DNA of 64,000 bases from Posidonia oceanica (taxonomy: Eukaryota; Streptophyta; Magnoliopsida; Alismatales; Posidoniaceae), in contig JAZBRS010000076.1 in the NCBI GenBank assembly GCA_037176725.1, forward strand, positions 115,215,001 through 115,279,000. Reading direction: 5' to 3'. Both the position numbers and the translations under genes were made by a program. The notes under the pieces were generated by a model. The model did not search any database. It was given only the letters and a program-made list of their open reading frames with translations, and had not been told where the DNA came from. How positions within the stretch are numbered: the stretch's first letter is position 1; every line of letters starts with the position of its first letter. Below are positions 43,670 to 56,163 of this stretch, piece after piece.

Positions 43670-46169
43670 TGTAGACACCCTGTTTTGATAGCTGTTCATT
43701 GGAGGATCGCTGGAAGCTCACTTGTATTGTGGCATGGCTCAGCCAAAATCTCAACCCCAATCCAAACCCACCAGAACCTCAACCTTAACATTATTCCAAA
43801 CCCAAAAGTCATATTCCAAATCGTAATCCCAACCTAACCAAATCCAAGTCCTAAACCCCATTTCAAATCCTACAAGTCATTTCAAACCTAAAACCTCAAT
43901 CAAAGCCACAAAACCCTAATCCCATTTCCAACCCATCATAAGCCCATTACCTAAGCCTTCAAAAAATTCAAACTCAAAGCCTAAATCCCAAGCCCAACTG
44001 GCCCAGCCCACTGGATCTCACGTCCAGTCGCTAGTCCCAGTGGCGACTAATCCTATTGCCTCTCATAGCGGCGACAGGACTGGGTTTTGTTGCCATCGAG
44101 ATAGGCGACTCACTGAGAGGACCTTTCCTACCGCGAGCTCGTTTGGACTCTACCGGCCACCACCTTGCCGCCCCGTCCTCACGACGTGCACGCCATCCCC
44201 TCGCAGAGCTCGCATGGCACTCTGAGCTTGCTCGACGTGCACGCCATCCCGCCGCAAGCTCCAGGGCGTGTCCTTGCTACCGTCCTTCTTGCCATAGGTC
44301 GCTAGAACAAAACCGGCGGCTTCCACAATCAACCCATCACAATCGATCACCGCACACGCAATCTAGAGCTCCCAAGTGGGAATTCGAGATCCCTGAGAGA
44401 ATCCCCAAGCTCCCTTGTGCGATTCCGAGCGATCCCAGAGCCAACCGTGCCCGTAGTTGCCACGCGAGCTTGCTACTGGTCATCTTCCTCACCTTCGGCT
44501 GCCATCTCCGGTGAGCTACAGAGGTGAAGACTCTCACCTATTTGCGTGTCTGAGAATCTGGGAACGTTACAAGACCTCCTCCTTCCGCGTCTGGCTAGTT
44601 CGACCCCTTCCTTGCGCTCCCGACCGTACCTTCGGTCGACGAGTTGCGGCAACGTTGGTGAATCACCAGCGGGGGCAGGAAAGAGGCGCCTGTCTCTACC
44701 TTCAGCCCACAGATTCTCCCTTACCTCTTCCTCGTCCCCACGGTGCTTCACAGTTGCTTCATTGGGTCGTTGACCGATCATGTGGCCAGCACTTGGCGAA
44801 TGCCAGTGGTGCAAAATGGAGGAGGTTGGTGGAGCGATCCAAGCCACCATTTTCCATACGGAAAGTGTGGTAGTGATCGTGGGAATGTCATCGTGCTTCC
44901 CCGATCAATTCCCTAATTTTAGGCCTCGTCTGCGTCACGTGCTCTGGCGAAGAAGCTCGGCATCTGAACTGCTAGTTGAGCCACCGCTCCAATTGACGAC
45001 TCACTTGCGTTTTTAGCAGTTCACTGGCCAATCTTTGAGACCTTGCTCCGTGCGGCTCAGACCACCATTTCACATGATTTTTGTTTGTCTATGTTCATGG
45101 ATGATTGGACTTTATGTTCATGCATTTAATTGTTAGCTTACAATGCCATGGATGTAAGATTTGGCCATGGAAGTTGGCCTCTGGACTACTAGTTGAGCTG
45201 CTGCTCCAACCGGCGACTGAACTGTGTTTTTTTGACAGTCTACTGGCCGAACTTTATGGCACTGTATCTTGTGATCTATGTTTCTATTTTGCAAAGTAGT
45301 TGCATGGCTTTGATCCTTGGTATGCCGTCTTTGCTTCTGTGATTTTAGTTTCAAGCTTCGCATCATTTACATAGCTCTTTTATGACCATGAATGTCACTG
45401 TCTGTAATGGCTTCAGCCGCCTGTCCGAGCAGCAACAAGCTCTAGCGCCGCACTGAGGGGCGACATGTGCGTCGCTGGTTCATCCGGCAATGTGCACTAT
45501 CGCCGATTAGGGTGGCGACCCAGACAGGAACTCAAACAGTGGACAAAGCCACCTCTTTGCCACTCTTTGCTTTGTTTATTTGAATCATTCTGGTTTTAGT
45601 TATGTTTCTCTAGTATGTTTATCATCTATTTGCAGCACTTTGATTCTAATTAGTCGCTTTAACATGGTTTGCTAAGCTTTGCATGGTTTATAATTGCATC
45701 TTGCATACCGCCTTAGGGCGAATATAAATCGGCATTTATTTTCCAACATTTGCCACACAAAAGCGGATTAGCCAAGAAAGACCAACTTCCTCGGGCATGT
45801 CGGGGATGCCTAACACCTTCCCCATGCGTAACAGGAGTCCTTACCCTTTTTCTCTGGACTACATTGACCTTGTGTCATATACATTTGGAACGGATTGGCA
45901 TCTTTTAAATTGCATGAGTTTTCTCACATGCTTTACACGGTTTTCCTGGTCTTTTCGTTTTAATAGATTAAGTGGTGACTCCATGTCTTCATTATTTTCT
46001 TTTTCCTTTGCGTTCTTTGTTGGTTTTCCCGGTCTTTTCGAGTCAAGTTCTCCTCCTCGGATTCACCGCTGACCATGTCTTCCTCCCTCTACACCGACCG
46101 GCACGCGCGAGCTTTGGGCAATGTGCGGCCGCATCGTCCAACCGAGTCGCGCGAATTGGTCACAGGAAA
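43670..46169 (+). mobile_element. 5' LTR of element D, about 2.5 kb
   Basis: Starts TGTAGACACCCTG and is followed by a primer binding site at 46171, a leader and gag, so it works as the 5' LTR of element D. The terminal bases are decayed and the exact end (46164-46169) is uncertain. It lacks the long pyrimidine tract and the 30-bp repeats of A and B. It contains several GGCGACT motifs (43360, 43422, 44042, 44104, 45212), the conserved hairpin block (45795-45850) and an internal primer-site-like motif (45973-45980). It abuts the G1 satellite without a polypurine tract, so D most likely inserted into the satellite. The frames at 44040-44870 are not conserved in LTR E and are not called. Confidence 0.75.
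45795..45850 (+). promoter_or_regulatory. Conserved hairpin block near LTR end (D)
   Basis: GTCGGGGATGCCTAACACC then CTTCCCCATGCGTAACAGGAGT, the block of LTRs A, B, C and E with a few changes. Confidence 0.55.
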
Positions 46170-46170
46170 G

Positions 46171-46188
46171 TGGTAACTCTGCTAGGGA
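46171..46188 (+). other. Primer binding site of element D
   Basis: TGGTAACTCTGCTAGGGA, aligned with TGGCGACTCCACTAGGGA of element E; three differences. Confidence 0.65.
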
Positions 46189-47388
46189 TACTAGACTCTG
46201 GCTTTCGTTTCTGCCTTTCCACTTTTTGTGTGGCTTATCTTGCTTAGCTTAGCCTTTGATCACCATGCTTGTTTATTTACTGCATTGATTTACATCCTTG
46301 CCCGACTTAGCATTTTATTTACCATACTTGCTTGATCATTGTGTTTATTTCTTGCATTTTTGCTTATCCTAGCATTTAAATTATCATGTCTTGCTTGATT
46401 ATCATGATGATCCATGCCTTTTGATTGATGTTTGGCTTAGTCTTACACAGATATGCTATGCGACTTCACATACACACATGCCATGCTTATATATGCCTTT
46501 TGATGTGTTGGTTGTCTTTCATTTTCACATATCATGTGATGCGACACTAGCACATACCATGAGCATGCCTTTTGCAATGATGTGTGATGTTTGCTTGCCA
46601 TGTTTGGGTGATTTTATTCCCCTTTTGAACTAAGCCTAGCGACAATATGAGACTGATTATTTCCCCACGGTTAACTAAAAATGGCAAGTAAAAACAATTC
46701 TAGGAGCAACTAGAGACGCAAACATACATTCATCCCCCTTTGAGTTAATAAAACATGCAAGATAAAAAACATTAATCATACAGGCATGCATGAGCATATA
46801 GGGCATGCATCTTCTCATCTCTGAGTCCACCTACCAATCTGAGAAGGACAGTCTAGGTCTCTTGCTCCGTTGCTTTGGCATGGGGCGAGTTGGTTGGTCT
46901 GCCCCCCTTTTCAAGGGTCGTGTCGGTGTTAGTAGAGGGTACAGCCCATGCTTCGGCTGGGTCAAGGCTCCTAATGCACCACCTGTTGTTTGCCTGAGCT
47001 ATGGCCAGGATTTAGACAGCGACCTTACTTTCTGACCTGAGTCGGTGACCCGTACACCTGTGGGAGTCAGAAGTAGACAACCTACTAGGACATACTAGAT
47101 TGGTGAGAGAGAGCATACATTTGCGTGACTGTCATTCATACCACACTTAAAAACATTTGCATTTTACTTTCGAGTTTTAACACTTGTTTTGCTTGTGTCT
47201 CGTCGTATAGGTCAATGAGCGCGTTCCCTAGCCGGAGCTTGAGCTTTTTCTTACACTGACGCCCTTGTTGCGACACTCTTTTTCGACCACCCTCTCCCGA
47301 GTTGTCTGCCTTCGCGACGATAGTTCGTCCTAGGACCCGTCCTCTCTTTCTTCGTCACAGCTCCGTTCTCACTCTCTCTTGGTCAGCT
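46189..47388 (+). other. Leader of element D
   Basis: 1.2 kb without a gene. It contains the conserved leader block and an acceptor-like TCTCGTCGTATAG (AG at 47209-47210), 179 bp before gag. The part 47215-47388 aligns with the leaders of B and E. Confidence 0.7.
46806..47060 (+). promoter_or_regulatory. Conserved leader block, element D
   Basis: Plus-strand copy of the block at 21235-21485 and 29285-29535; more diverged, but order and key phrases are kept. Confidence 0.45.
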
Positions 47389-50282
47389 ATGGCCTAGTTT
47401 GCCAGTGAGCCCCATTGTTCTATTGCCGCAGAGAGGATTTCCATCCCGGTCCCTTTGACTCTCGCTTTGGCTCCCTCTAGGCCCCTTGTGGCACCGGTGC
47501 TCCCACCTTTGGTGCAGGGAGCACCCCTATATTCTATGGGACATTGGCAGACTTCTTCCACTCCAGATCCTATCATCGGGTCCATCCTGGTGACCACCAC
47601 TCGCGCTCCAGGGGCGCCTCTGACCCCACTCTCCCAGGGCTCTGTCACTTTTGACACCCTTTTTGCTGCGGCGACTTTAGCCATAGGATCCCTGCCTTTT
47701 GGATAGTCTGTGTCCTTACCTCTTGGATCTGATCCCTCGCCGGCACTGCACTTCAGCATTCCCACTGATGGGCCCTCTGAAGTGCAGTACCAGCGTCTGA
47801 TGGAGCTTGCCCAGGCATTCCAGAGTATGGCTCTATCTACTCGCCCCCCTCTGGCTCCCTCTGCTCTAGTGGTTCCTCTCCACCCTGCTCCTGCATTCCA
47901 TGCTTTCCCCACTACACCTCCGCGCCGGCCATCGCCTCAGCTACTCACTACTCTGGCGATGGGGGCGCAGCCGTCGCCTTTTGCATTTGCACCACTCACT
48001 GCACAGCATGTAACTCCGCAACTTGCTAACCAGCCGCTCGGGTTGGTTGGAGCGCAGTACCCCTCTAGCCCGCTGCCTGGCACCATGGCAGTGCAGCAGC
48101 TGCTGCTCCAGCACTCTACACCACTCACCGCACAGCATTCCGCCTACCCATACCCCATGCATCAGTAGGTTCCGACCCCATCATGCATACTACCACCCAC
48201 TGCACACATTACGCCCACACATGGATATGCCAGCCCTCACGTCGCATCACCAGGCGACGCGATGGTGGACGCAGATGAGCACTTAGGTGTGACCCATTCG
48301 GTGTATGTGGCCCCCACCCCAGCTGCACCATCACCATCAGCAGCTACTCCAGATACCCTCCTCACCCAGATGGGCGACCTCGAGAAAGCACTTTGTCAAC
48401 TGCAGGGCGGCAATCGCCAGTCGTACCAGTTCTGAGACCTCTGCTATTTTTCGAAGGCGATGCTCCCACCGAAATTCCATATCCCTGATTTTGACAAGTA
48501 TAATGGTAGAGGCTACCCTATTTCTCATCTAAGGGCGTACTACATAGATCTCGCTCAGCTTCAGGTTGGCGAGAGGTTGCTTATCCGCCTGTTCCAGAAG
48601 AGTCTGACTGGCCCGACCCTCAAGTGGTTCACATCCCTTGACATGGCCACCATTAAGACTTGGAACGACCTTAGTCAGGTGTTCCTGGAACAATACACCT
48701 TCAACCTAGACTTGGTCCCCAAGCGTGAGGACCTTGTCGCCACCAAGCAGAAGCCCAACAAGCCGTTCGAGGAGTACGTCAGCCATTGGCACGCCCTCAC
48801 CTCACAATTTCGCAATAGGCCCTCTAACGAGGAGTCTATCAAGATCGTTATTTGAAGTGCGCAGCCATCCACTGGGGCTCTACTTAGCATCCAGCCAGTC
48901 ACAACATTTGCATCCCTGATTTGGGCTGGCACTCGTGTGGAGAGCTCCTTATGGAGTGGCAACTTCCCAGCACTCTTCGCATTTGCCAAGCAAGCCACCA
49001 CCTCCAACAACAGCCACAGCCGCAGCAACAGCAGCACCAACAACAACAACGACAGCAACAACAACCATCCCAGGAGAAGGGATCCTCCGAGAACTGTCAT
49101 TGCATACGTCGACTCCCCTGCCACGCCCATTCATGTGGTGGCCCAGCCTGGCCAGAATCAGGTAGTCTACACACCAACACCTAGGGCACCTTCCACTCCA
49201 CAGATCACCACCACCACACGACCGGTCTACCTTGCCACACCGGTCCGGCAAGGACAATACCAAGGGCAGAGATGGCCCCAACGTCGCTACACTCCACTAT
49301 TGGAGCCACTAAGTATCGTCCTCCCAAAGGTAGTGTCACTCCTCAGGCTCCCCGAGGTTCGCCACCGCCAGACCCACTTCTGCATTGGTATATAGCGAAT
49401 CCTTTCTGCAACTTCCATCGAGTCATACAGCACTCAACGGATAGTTGTTTCACTCTTTGGGGAGCTATCCAAGACTTGATCGATAGAAAGGTCATCGCCA
49501 TCAACATGTAGGAGGTAGCACCCACTTCTACACCTCCACCAGCATCCTCACCTGCATTAGGGTCAACACCCCCCAATCCTAGCATTGTCCACCAACACTT
49601 GTTGGAGCATTCTAGCCCGAGAGGCATAGGGACCTCAGGAGTGCATTCCATCTTCCCCTCTGGGTCCGCTATGTCTATGGTGTACCCTTCAGATCATATT
49701 CAAGACATTTTCGAGCCTTTCCCTTCTGCTCTCTATCTTGCAGCACTTGCCGACTTCGAGACGGGGATCCACATGATCCGACTGGACGCTAGGCTGGAGC
49801 ACTCTACCGTGTAGCCCACCATGCAACCGCAGGCTCAACCCCCTATCCACCTGCTGGCTAGACCCTAACCAGAATCCCCACAGCCTTCCCAATAGCCTCA
49901 CCAATTCCCTCACCATGTGGCCAACATCCCAACACCCCCTCTTGAGCTTGCAACTCGCGCTCAGGTTCAATCACCTGTTAGCCTGCTGGCTAAGCCCTAG
50001 CCAGAACCTTCATGGCCTTTCCAGTAATATCTCCAATCCCCCTACCAACCAGCAAACACCCCAGTGGTCCCTCTTGAGCTCGTAGCTCATGCTCTCGTGG
50101 TCGTCAACCTGACCAGGGACACCCATCACGTACCATACGACTACGTCACAGAGATGTGTGCAGAAGTGACGTGGTCAAGGAGGGTTTACAGGCCTGCAGC
50201 ACCGGTGGTCAGGCCTAGCTGTCTAGAGCCCACTCCACCAGCAAGCCAACCACTAGCAAACCAACCTTCTAGTCCCACCTAG
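47389..50282 (+). pseudogene. gag: Gag of element D, broken
   Basis: ATG at 47389, then Ala and an immediate TAG where element E has CAG. One frame continues to 49365: Pro/Gln-rich N-terminal part with VQYQRLMELAQ, then the Gag core at 48450-48855 (DFDKYNGRGYPISHLRAYY, then TGPTLKWFTSLDM, then FLEQYTFNLDLVPKREDL), then an Asn/Thr-rich stretch. A frameshift near 49365 leads to the CHHC knuckle CNFHRVIQHSTDSC (49407-49448) and QDLIDRK. The Pro/Gln-rich tail runs to 50282. Stops are TAG at about 47395, 47704 and 48166, after the knuckle, and at 49813, plus TGA at 48434 and 48853. Compared with B it has the same parts in the same order. Confidence 0.88.
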
Positions 50283-51105
50283 TAGAACCCTCTACCAAGG
50301 CCACTCCCTCCACCATTAAAAAACACCAGCCTTCAGCTGATATTACGGCCCAGCTGAAAAAAGTCAAGGCTGACATCTCCATCTGGGACCTTATCGATAC
50401 ATCTTCTGAACACCGTGAGGCTTTCCTCCACGTGTTCCAAGCCACACATGTGTCCCCAGCCATTGAGCCTACAACTCTTGAGAACATGGTGGGAATGATC
50501 GTGGAGCCATAGGTCATCTCTTTCTCGAGTGATGAGCTGCCTACGGCGGGAATCAATCACAACCAACCTCTCTTTGTTACGGTGCAGTTTAAAAACATCC
50601 GCATTCCCCTAACGCTGGTTGATAACAGCACGGGCCTTAACGTCTGCCCATTGCGCACAATAATGAAACTCGGATTCAAGGCCAAGGATATCACACCAGC
50701 TGTAAAGGGAATGACGGCTTTTGATAACAGCCATCATGACTCCTTGGGGATTCTGATTATTCCCTTTTCTATTGGCCCAATCGTATTCGATGTGGAATTC
50801 TACATCGTCGACTTCGAATCCACTTTCAACATTCTGCTTGGGTGCCCTTGGTTGCACAAGCATCAAGTGATCCCCTCGACACTCCATCGCATGATCAAGT
50901 TCCGTTGGGGCGACGATGTTGTCGTTGTCATGGCAAGGAACTTCAATAAGGAGTAGGTCGAGGTAGTCTCTTCTGTATCCCAATAGACTGTCTGGTTTTA
51001 TCCCAAGCCGTCTGATACCTTGTACCGCGTTAATCGATTTGAGCTAGTTAACTATATCCCTGATCTTGAACATGTCAGCTCTTCGGCCGTTCACACCAAC
51101 CCTTT
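50283..51105 (+). pseudogene. Retropepsin-like protease region of element D
   Basis: After a frameshift at about 50283: KVKADISIWDLIDTS, a TAG before VISFSSDELP, then IPLTLVDNSTGLNVCPLRT with the catalytic Asp codon at 50621, GILIIPFSIGPIVFDVEF and FNILLGCPWLHKHQVIPSTLH. It ends the clean stretch with TAG at 50954 and decays further. Equivalent to 17191-18219 of element B; the motif DNSTG is nearer to the canonical form than in B. Confidence 0.85.
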
Positions 51106-52651
51106 TCGGATGGTCGATAACCTTTGTCACATGTGGGGCTATATGAAGGGAACACCGCTCTAGCGGTACAGCCAAGGGATCGTCGAGCCTATCGCGGCTG
51201 AGGAACGAAGTTATTTTGAAGGTCTAGGTATGATTGGTAGCCCCGCATTGGTGAGCGCCTGCACTTGAGGAACTAAAAGATCGTGATCCCTTGGGACCTC
51301 ACTAACTTTACCAGTGCAGGTATCCTTGACCCGAACACTAGCCAAGCAGTAGCCTAGCTGCTACTGTGCTAGAGTCCCCCACTCCGACAGGGGAGTGGGT
51401 CTGCATTGAGGACTACTACTCAGATAAGGAGCAGCCCGGCACAGTTGAAACAGTTTGGACTGATGGAGAGGTCCAGATCAGCCCAGTAGCATCCCGGTTA
51501 GTTTGTCTAGCCCTCCCCTCTACTGATACAGTGGCTAAATCAGCAGGCTCTGTGTCAGAATTGATAGTCTCTCCCTTCTCTACAGTTTCACCAGCACCAT
51601 TGACAGCCACAGCAGCAGCTTCGGGGTCAGGAGCACATCCTTAGGTACTGTTCGCTAGTCTGCCCACGGCCGCAGTCGCATTAGCACAGCTATCACCCTT
51701 TCTGGCAATTCAGTCAGCCAGTTCAGCCAGTGTCGTGACTTAGCCCACTTCAGCAGCCGCATCACCAGTAACGCAAGTGGCTCCATCAGCCACACAGCCT
51801 CCTGCTTTAGTACATCGAGCATTGTGGTGGGCCCCCATGGTGTCTCCGGCCATGCAACCACCATCACCAGCAGATGTAGGCGTCTTGTTGGCTGACACAG
51901 CCACCCAGTCATCGGCCCTCCTAAGGAGCACTTCTGCCTCACCTCCAGCCACAACAGTAACTCTATCAGCTCACCCACCAGTTGCATCACTGGCCAGCCT
52001 ATTTGCATCCTTGATCGCCACAGCACAGTGGTCTGCTGTGCCAGAAGAGCAGTCAGTCAGCTAGCCAGCGCAGCTGGCAGCAGAACAGACACTCCAGGCA
52101 GCGGTGCACCTAACAGCTAGAGGCAGCCACACAGGCGAGGGAGCAATCGAGCAAGAGCTTGACGTGGCCTTCAGCGCCTACTATGTCGACTCAACTCAGA
52201 TGATGAGGAAGGAGTGGCTGCAGAGGCCCTGGTAGACAACATGCTCGGTGACTTGGAACTGTTATTCTAAGAACGATTGATAGCATTGGCGGAGGACGCA
52301 GTGGAACAGTAGGCAACAAAGAAAGGGAAAGCTGTGGCCATGGATCCCTCTCTGCAGAAAGACCATCTTGCTATTATGGTCTTAGAGGAAGAAGCAGCAG
52401 CAGCATCCACTAGACCAGATGAGTTGATTACTCCGCAGCCTGGAGGTGAGTCTAGATGGTTCATACAGCACATGCCCTGCTCAGGCAACGTAGCAGGCAA
52501 CAGTACACAAATCAGTCACCCAGAGGACAGCTCCCAGTCCGACATACCTCCCACAAGTTCGTCATGAAATGCGGAAGAGGAGGCAGCAGCTGCCCCAGCG
52601 ATGGCAGTAGAGGCAGGACAGCCAGGCCAGTCAGTAGAATCAGAGGCTACT
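51106..52651 (+). pseudogene. G-patch-like segment and linker of element D, cut by element E
   Basis: Starts with the G-patch-like WGYMKGTPL and GIVEPI (51106-51200), then EDYYSDKEQPGTVE (about 51405-51445). A Thr/Ala/Pro-rich part follows. The acidic part resembles that of B, including MVLEEEAAAASTRPDELI and RWFIQHMP (52375-52480). It stops at 52651 where LTR E begins, before the RT. The missing pol may lie right of the window behind elements E and F. The candidate target duplication is CTACT (52647-52651). Confidence 0.75.
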
Positions 52652-55025
52652 TGTAGACACCCCATTTTGACACCTGGCGATGGATCAAACTTGGAAAAGC
52701 AAGCTCGGAAACAGCGGATTCGACCTTCTTCCCCAAAACCCAAAACAACCCAATTTGACCTAAAACCAAATCCCATTCCAAAACCTACCCAAAACCTACC
52801 CAAAACAATTCATTTCCCATTTCCAAGACCAACCTAAACCTTCAAATGAAGCCCAAGTCCATTTTCAGCCCAACCACTAAATTACACGTCTGGTCGCCGC
52901 ATGCACAAGCGATTGACCTCTGTCGCCAGGTCCAGGGGCGACTAAGTTAGGTGCCATGTGCTGGGGCGACTGGACTGTAAATCAGTCCACCTCCCGAGCT
53001 TCCCTGCCACCGACCGTTGGCCACCTGACACTTGTCCCTTCCGCACTACCTCCATGTGCTACGTGCCAAGAGCCACTTACTCTCTGGTACGCTATCGCTT
53101 CCTCGCCGGTGGAAAACCCGCACACACAATCCTCACTGCCACCTGCCGAACTTCCTGCCACCGGTGACCTCGACCTGCAACCCACACTCACAACCTCTCC
53201 CTGAGCCTCCCTCTGCCGCTGTCAGCTTGCCAGAGCTAATAGGCGTGGAGGATCCCAGTGACAAAGGGGAGGATTCCAGAATTCACACCCCAGCCATTGC
53301 TGAAAAAACCAGAAAGAACCCATTTCTCTACCGACTTCCACCTCTCCTCTTCCTTGGTCGCTTGCTCAAAAGCGTAATTCAACCACCCAGACACCTTCAC
53401 ACAACCACCAGCAATATTCCCAGCCTTTCAAACACGTCCCTAGCATCCCGGACCGCCATGATGACCACGAGCTCGCCGCCTCCTTGCCGCCGCCGGCCGA
53501 CATCTCCAAAGACCGCACCTTAGCTCCGGACTGCCCCAAACTCCGGGCACACCACCGCAAGGCCGCCGTGAACTGAGACCGACCATCCCAAGCTCTTGCC
53601 GTCGGCTCCTCTGCCGCAACAACCTCCACACTGGTGAGCTCCGACGAGCTAGGTCGGGGGGCCACTCCGCGCATCCCTGTAGGTAAGTAACACCTCCCCT
53701 AGCTTCCTTGCGTTCAGTGCATGCTTCCTAGATAGTTGCTTTCATTTTTCAGTAGCGTAATCGGCTGTTCTTGGCCATCTTCTTCGGCAACAGAGGCCTG
53801 CCAAGTTAGGCGCTGCGTGATGCGGCAACTAGCCTGTGCTTCCGACAGCCGTTTGGCTGGACTTTGGGCCACCGGTTTGGCCGGCCTAGAGCTCCGTTTT
53901 CCTTGGTTTTTGTATGCCTGTGATCATGAATGCTTGCTCTGTATGATTGCATGTTTAGATTTCAATTTTGCATTGCCATGCATTCTAGATCTGGTCTCAA
54001 AGGTGACTGTTTGGAATGAGGATTTGCAGTGCTGTCGCAGGCGTGACCGGCGACTCAACTGCAACTTCCAGCAGGTTCTCTGGCCAACTTTGGACCGCCA
54101 TATCTTGCGACCTAGGCATCCATTTTGCTATCTGTTTGTTTGCTTGTCTTTCTCATCATGCCATCTGTATGATCATGCCTTTAGATTTCAATTTTGCATC
54201 ATGTAGCTAGCCTGTTTTCGACCGTGAAGGCCATCGTCTGGCGAAGCTGTCCCAGGCGACAGGCTCAGACGCCTCTCACCCAGGCAACTAGCCCCTGCAA
54301 CTGCTCTGACTGGCGACCTAGCTCCTCAGCGAATTCACCGACGACAGGGTCCAGTGCCTATCAGGATGATGACTGGCCTTGCAGCTCAAATAGTGGCTGA
54401 GCCACCTTCCTTGCCGCTTTACGCTTTGATCATTTCGCTTGCCTTGTTTTCAGATCTTGTTTCCTGTGCTTTGCTTATCGCCACTTTGTCGCCTTTTCAC
54501 CTTAATCAATTTTCTAGCATACCATGATCATGCATCATAACTTCATAACCCATCTAGCAAGTTTAGGCATTTAGTAGGCATGCATAGCATTTCTTGCCCC
54601 TTGGGCGTACAGCAAGGCATTCAATTGCTAAAATCCTGCATATGCGAGCGTTAAGCTTAAGAAGATCGATTCTCAGACGTGTCGGGGGTGCCTAACACCT
54701 TCCCCGTGCGTAACAAGAGTCCTTGCCCTTTCTCTTGGCATGCAATGACCATTATTCCCTCATCTTAGGCACGAGTCATAGCATTGCATATCATTGCATC
54801 TTTTGCATGTTTTTTTCATGCATTGCCCTGGTTTTCCTTGTTTTCCGATTTAATAGACACGGTAGCGACTCTAATTTAGTCTTATCTTTCTTTTTTCCTC
54901 TTTTTCTGGTGTTTTTGAGTAGAGCATCGCTCGTCAGGTCCAACTGCTAATAGCAACCTAATTTCGGTCGGTGCACGCGAGCTTTGGCATCATGCATGGA
55001 CGATCCGATTTTCAGGGTTACTATA
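52652..55025 (+). mobile_element. 5' LTR of element E, 2374 bp
   Basis: Starts TGTAGACACCCC and ends TTACTATA, one base before the primer binding site. It lacks the long pyrimidine tract and 30-bp repeats. It has GGCGACT motifs at 52937, 52965 and 54049, a donor-like TGTAGGTAAGTAAC near 53680, the conserved hairpin block (54676-54735) and an internal primer-site-like motif (TAGCGACT, 54863-54870). It abuts the coding frame of element D without a polypurine tract, so E is read as an insertion into D. No gene inside. Confidence 0.82.
54676..54735 (+). promoter_or_regulatory. Conserved hairpin block near LTR end (E)
   Basis: GTGTCGGGGGTGCCTAACACC then CTTCCCCGTGCGTAACAAGAGT; nearly identical to the block of LTR A. 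Confidence 0.55.
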
Positions 55026-55026
55026 G

Positions 55027-55044
55027 TGGCGACTCCACTAGGGA
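55027..55044 (+). other. Primer binding site of element E
   Basis: TGGCGACTCCACTAGGGA one base after the LTR; probably the least changed copy of the site in this window. Confidence 0.75.
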
Positions 55045-56163
55045 TTCTAGACTCCGACTTTCGTTTTATGGCTCTCTCCCACTTGGTTTCCGCACTTTGC
55101 TTGCCTTGTGCCTTTGTATGCCTTGCCTGCTTGCATGTCTGCCTGCTTTATTGCTTACGTTGCTTTTACTTGCTTTATTTTCGCATTACATGTTTAAATA
55201 ATTGCTTGGCACAATAATACTTGCTTTTTGGATGGTAAATGCTTTGTTTTACACACTTGCTATGCCACCACACACGCACATACCATGCATACATTCCTTT
55301 TGATATGATACGTGTTTCCTTTTCACTATCATGTCCACAACACTTGCACATGCCATGCACATGCTTTTTGCCTTGCTGAGTGGATTGCTTGCATGCCATG
55401 ACTTCCTGTTTCTCTCCCATTCATGCTTATGCCATGCCTAGGATAGTACAAACATGCTTGCTCCCCTTTTGCTTAAGCTAAAAGCTACAATAAAGCTAAG
55501 CAATAACATTTAAGCACAACTAGAGCCAAAACTTGCAATTTCCCCCCTAGCTAAATAAAACGCAAGTATAACACTTTAAAGCATACTCGCATGTTTGATC
55601 ATACTAGAAAGCATGCATTCTTCTCATTTGAGTCTACCCACAGTCTACGAAGGACCATCCCGGCCTCTTGCCCCACTACTTTGGCATGGCGCAAGTTAGT
55701 CGGTCTATCCCCCCTTGTTAGGGGTCGTGTCGGTGCTAGTGGAGGGTACCACCCATGCTTCGGCAGGGTCAAGGCCACCAATGCACCACTCCGTTATTGC
55801 CTGAGCTCTAGCTAGGATTTAGACGGGGACCCACTCTTTTTCTGACCTGGAGTCTGTCTAAACCCATTACCCATGAGTGCGTCCTAGTAGGTCATCTACT
55901 CAGGACAAGCATGGTAAGAGAGCGCATATTAGGGCATTCATCTGTACATGTGCCATTCATGCCACCCCTAATAAGCTTTTTTTTGCATCCAACCTTTAAC
56001 GCCTTTACTCTTTTTGCAGGTAGGTGCAAGACCCACTGCCAGGACCCTAAGCGTCACTCCTCTTTATCTCTAAGCTATTCGTCGCCTCCGACACTAGCTC
56101 CCCTTTAGGTCTCGCGTCTCTACTTCCCATCGCAGCCTTGCTCTCACCTGCTCTCGATCAATG
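55045..56163 (+). other. Leader of element E
   Basis: 1.1 kb without a gene. It contains the conserved leader block (55610-55870) and the acceptor-like TTTACTCTTTTTGCAG followed by G (AG at 56018-56019), 145 bp before gag. It aligns along its length with the leaders of B, C and D. Confidence 0.72.
55610..55870 (+). promoter_or_regulatory. Conserved leader block, element E
   Basis: Fourth copy of the block. Its match to the reversed C copy (29285-29535) is close throughout. Confidence 0.5.
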
